Shown here in pieces: positions 61,541-64,000 of a DNA stretch of 64,000 nt (the stretch's first letter is position 1; each line of letters begins with the position of its first letter). This DNA is from Solanum dulcamara (Eukaryota; Streptophyta; Magnoliopsida; Solanales; Solanaceae). The stretch lies in the NCBI RefSeq assembly GCF_947179165.1, contig NC_077240.1, positions 78,442,001-78,506,000 on the forward strand. Direction: 5' to 3'. A program made the translations under genes and the position numbers. Below the pieces are notes generated by a model. That model saw only the letters and a program-made list of their open reading frames with translations. It had not been told where the DNA came from and did no database searches.

Positions 61541-61914
61541 CGTCTTTAGTATATTGTTTTCTCTTCTATTTCCTTATGTATTAGGAAAGAAGGGAATTAT
61601 ATCATCATGATAGTGTAAAGAATCAAGAAACAAGTTTTACATAGTTGCATAGTCCTATACATTTGGAGATGAAGAACCATTTAAGTTCTTCAAAATAGGT
61701 AGATTTTCTAGGCTACTTCTAGAAGATATATATGGTTGATGGTTTGTATATTAATTTTGTTGCTGCAGATAGCCATAGTTAAATTGGGCTTGTTATATTG
61801 GATATGGAAAAAAAATCTAGTTATTTTGGGTGGTATAAAAAAATAATACTCCATCCATTTTAGCCAATCTTTGTTAATTCTCTTTCCATGTTCAATCATA
61901 AATCAATTAATAGT
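61541..61914. other. BLH1 3' flank
   Basis: AT-rich 3' UTR and flank; a sequence ATACTCCATCCATTTTAGCC near 61849 resembles a Stowaway end. Nothing else is recognisable. Confidence 0.35.
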
Positions 61915-62054
61915 TATTTGGGTTCGAGCCCTTTTGGGTACAACGTTACCTTTGTTAGGAAGTGATTTATTCCCCAATGTGGAACTTTCTAATGTGAATG
62001 CAGATTTACTCGAGTTTCAATGCTGAACACCGGGCGAAAAATTAAAAAAAAAAG
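61915..62054 (+). mobile_element. 5'-truncated tRNA-derived SINE
   Basis: A pol III B box GGGTTCGAGCCC (about 61921) and the 3' body GAATGCAGATTTACTCGAGT / CAATGCTGAACACCGGGCGA match the SINE at 12615-12815 but in a better preserved subfamily. The tail is A-rich. Flanks TCAATTAATAGT (61903-61914) and TCAATTGCTAGT (62055-62066) look like a target duplication with two mismatches. Confidence 0.7.
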
Positions 62055-62154
62055 TCAATTGCTAGTAACTTTGTTTTAGTGTTATTTTTCCCCTAGCAAA
62101 ATGAAAGCATCTTTAAGTAAGGGGATGAATGATTCATCCAAAATTAAAAAAGAA

Positions 62155-62156
<2 letters not shown>

Positions 62157-62192
<36 letters not shown>
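62157..62192. repeat. (AT)n microsatellite at the edge of the satellite array
   Basis: About 18 AT dinucleotides abut the first monomer of the tandem array. Confidence 0.9.
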
Positions 62193-62196
<4 letters not shown>

Positions 62197-64000
62197 CGTG
62201 TAGACTCGACACGATCCATGGGATATTCATAGCATTTAGAAGCCGCAAAAGCGTAATTAGGCAATTTTTCTCATTTTTCATTTATGTTAGCCCATGAATA
62301 TTTTGGTGATATGACTTTCAGTCAATTTTTTTACGAAATCTTTATGGGACCCTCCGTAAGTATCCGGGGAGCAGTACGTGTAGCCTCAGCAGGATCCACA
62401 TCATATTCATAGAATTTAGGGGTCGCAAAAGCGGAATTAGACGATTTTTTCATTTTTCGTATGTGGAATATTTTGGTGATATGACTTTGGGTCATTTTTT
62501 TCCGGAACCTTTATGCGACTCTACGTAAGTACCCGGGGGAGCAATACATGTAGTCTTAACATGATCCACAACATATCGATAGCATTTTTGGATTGCACAA
62601 GCAGAATTAGATGATTTTTTCATTTTTTATGTATTAGCCCATGAATATTTTGGTGATATGACTTTCGATAAAAAATTATTGAAACCTTTATGTGACTCTT
62701 CGTAATGACCTAGGAAAGCAGTACGTGTAGCCTTGTCATGATACACGGCATATTCATAACATTTAGAGACCGCACAAGCAAAATTAATCAATTTTCTCAT
62801 TTTTCGTATATGTTAGCCCATTAATATTTTCGATGATATAGCTTTCAGTTAATTTTATTATGAAATATTTATTGGACCCTCCGTATGTATCCGGGGGAAA
62901 AGTGAGTGTAGCTTCAACACGATCCACGGCATTTCATAGCATTTAAGGGTCGCACAAGAGGAATTAGACGATTTTCTCATTTTTCATGTGCATTAGCCCA
63001 TGAATATTTTGGTAATATGACTCCGATTAATTTTTTTCAAAACCTTTATGGGACCCTCTGTAAGTACAAGGGGGAGCAAGACGAGTAGCATCAACATGAT
63101 CCACGATATGTTCATAGCATTTAGGGGCATAAGCAGAGTTAGATAATTTTTATCAATTTTTGGTTATCTCATAAATATTTTAGTGATATAACTTTCAGTC
63201 ATTTTTTTTTCGAAATCTTTATTCAACCCTTCATAAGTGCCCAGGGAATGGTAAGTGTAGACTTGTCACGATCTACAATATATTCATAGCATTTAGGGCG
63301 CAAAAGCTTAATTAGACAATTTTTTCTTTTTTCGTGTGTGTTAGCCCATTAATATTTTAGTGATATGACTTTTTATTAATTATTTTTCAAACTCTTATGG
63401 GACCCTCTGTAAGTACTCGAGAGCCCGAGCTAAGAGCGGGGCAATTCAATTAAGGGAGAGTTGTACGTATAGACTCGACACGATCAACGGTATATTCATA
63501 TCATTTGGGAATCGCACAAGCAAAATTATGCGATTTTCTCATTTTTGTGTGTGTTAGCCCATAAATATCTTAGTGATATGGATTTCGATCAACTTTTTTT
63601 GAAACTTTTATGGGGCCCTCCATACGTGTTCAGAGGAGAATTACATGTAGCCTCGACATGATCCACGACATATCAAAGTATTTAGGGGGCGCAAATACGG
63701 AATTAGGTGATTTTCTCATTCTTCATGTGTTAGCCGCTGAATATTTTGGTGATTTAACTTACAGTTAATTTTTTTCCGAAAAATTTATGAGACCCTTTGT
63801 AAGCACCAAGGGGAGAAATGTATGTAGCCTCATCACGATCTACGGTATATTCATAACATTTAAGGGGCTGCACAAGCAGAATTAGACAATTTTCTCATTT
63901 TTCATTTGTATTGTTAGCCCATGAATATTTTGATGATATGACTTTCGATAAAAAAATTGAAACCTCTATGAAACCCTTCGTAAGTATCCGGGGGAGCAGT
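62193..64000. repeat. Tandem satellite-like array, ~177-bp monomer, about ten copies, open to the right
   Basis: Successive monomers carry, in order, GTACGTGTAGCCTCGACACG, CATATTCATAGCATTTAGG, GCACAAGCGGAATTAGACGA, TTTTCTCATTTTTC, GTTAGCCCATGAATATTTTG, GTGATATGACTTTCAGTC and CTTTATGGGACCCTCCGTAA, then a CCGGGGGAGCA link. Using the ACGTGTAG position, monomers begin near 62197, 62377, 62547, 62724, 62905, 63082, 63254, 63466, 63644 and 63821. Spacings are 180, 170, 177, 181, 177, 172, 212, 178 and 177. The 212 interval holds an extra ~38 bp (about 63419-63458, CGAGAGCCCGAGCTAAGAGC). The final bases repeat the link, so the array continues past the window. No coding potential is seen. Confidence 0.93.

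Noticed and set aside
62193..64000. CRISPR-like array
   Set aside because: Monomers are contiguous and similar over their whole ~177 bp, with no unique spacers, and the genome is eukaryotic. It is a tandem satellite.

Overview
The window is nuclear DNA of a flowering plant. Every recognisable gene is intron-bearing and plant-specific, the spacers are very AT-rich, and transposons of plant type fill most of the rest. The protein sequences together with TS-like SINE tails ending in TTG repeats suggest a member of the Solanaceae, probably Solanum, but no species call can be proved from sequence alone.

Layout: (1) 1-396, minus strand: the first two exons of an LRAT/NC-domain protein gene that leaves the window on the left. 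(2) 2331-6942, plus: a complete seven-exon gene for chloroplast digalactosyldiacylglycerol synthase (DGD1), 769 residues. (3) 7-14.7 kb: gene-free, with a hAT-like repeat and tRNA-type SINEs. (4) 14707-19207, plus: a decayed Ty1/Copia element with two LTRs and the target duplication TGAAT. (5) 19840-24090, plus: a complete six-exon aluminium-activated malate transporter (ALMT) gene of 495 residues, with a CACTA-type MITE right behind the splice donor of introns 1 and 3. (6) 24-36 kb: gene-free, AT-rich, with MITEs, SINE tails and microsatellites. (7) 36128-40661: two solo LTRs, one nested in the other, each with its own intact 5-bp target duplication (CATGA outside, ACATA inside). (8) 42.9-44.8 kb, minus: a 5'-truncated RTE-type LINE. 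(9) 46453-52319, minus: a second, younger Ty1/Copia element with target duplication ATAAC, inserted into an older MITE. (10) 53-56.4 kb: MITEs and a TRIM-like remnant. (11) 56.5-61.5 kb, plus: a BEL1-like homeodomain gene (BLH1 type, 717 residues) with a leader intron and a 9-codon uORF. (12) 62193-64000: about ten copies of a ~177-bp tandem repeat running off the right edge.

The four host genes have unrelated jobs (an NC-domain protein, plastid galactolipid synthesis, malate/anion transport, developmental transcription control) and do not form a pathway cluster. No unprecedented gene system was found. The most unusual signals are in the mobile DNA: nested solo LTRs, MITEs abutting splice donors, and a copia element that lacks the usual primer site but has a 13-bp self-complement there, with LTR differences that are all A/G on one strand.
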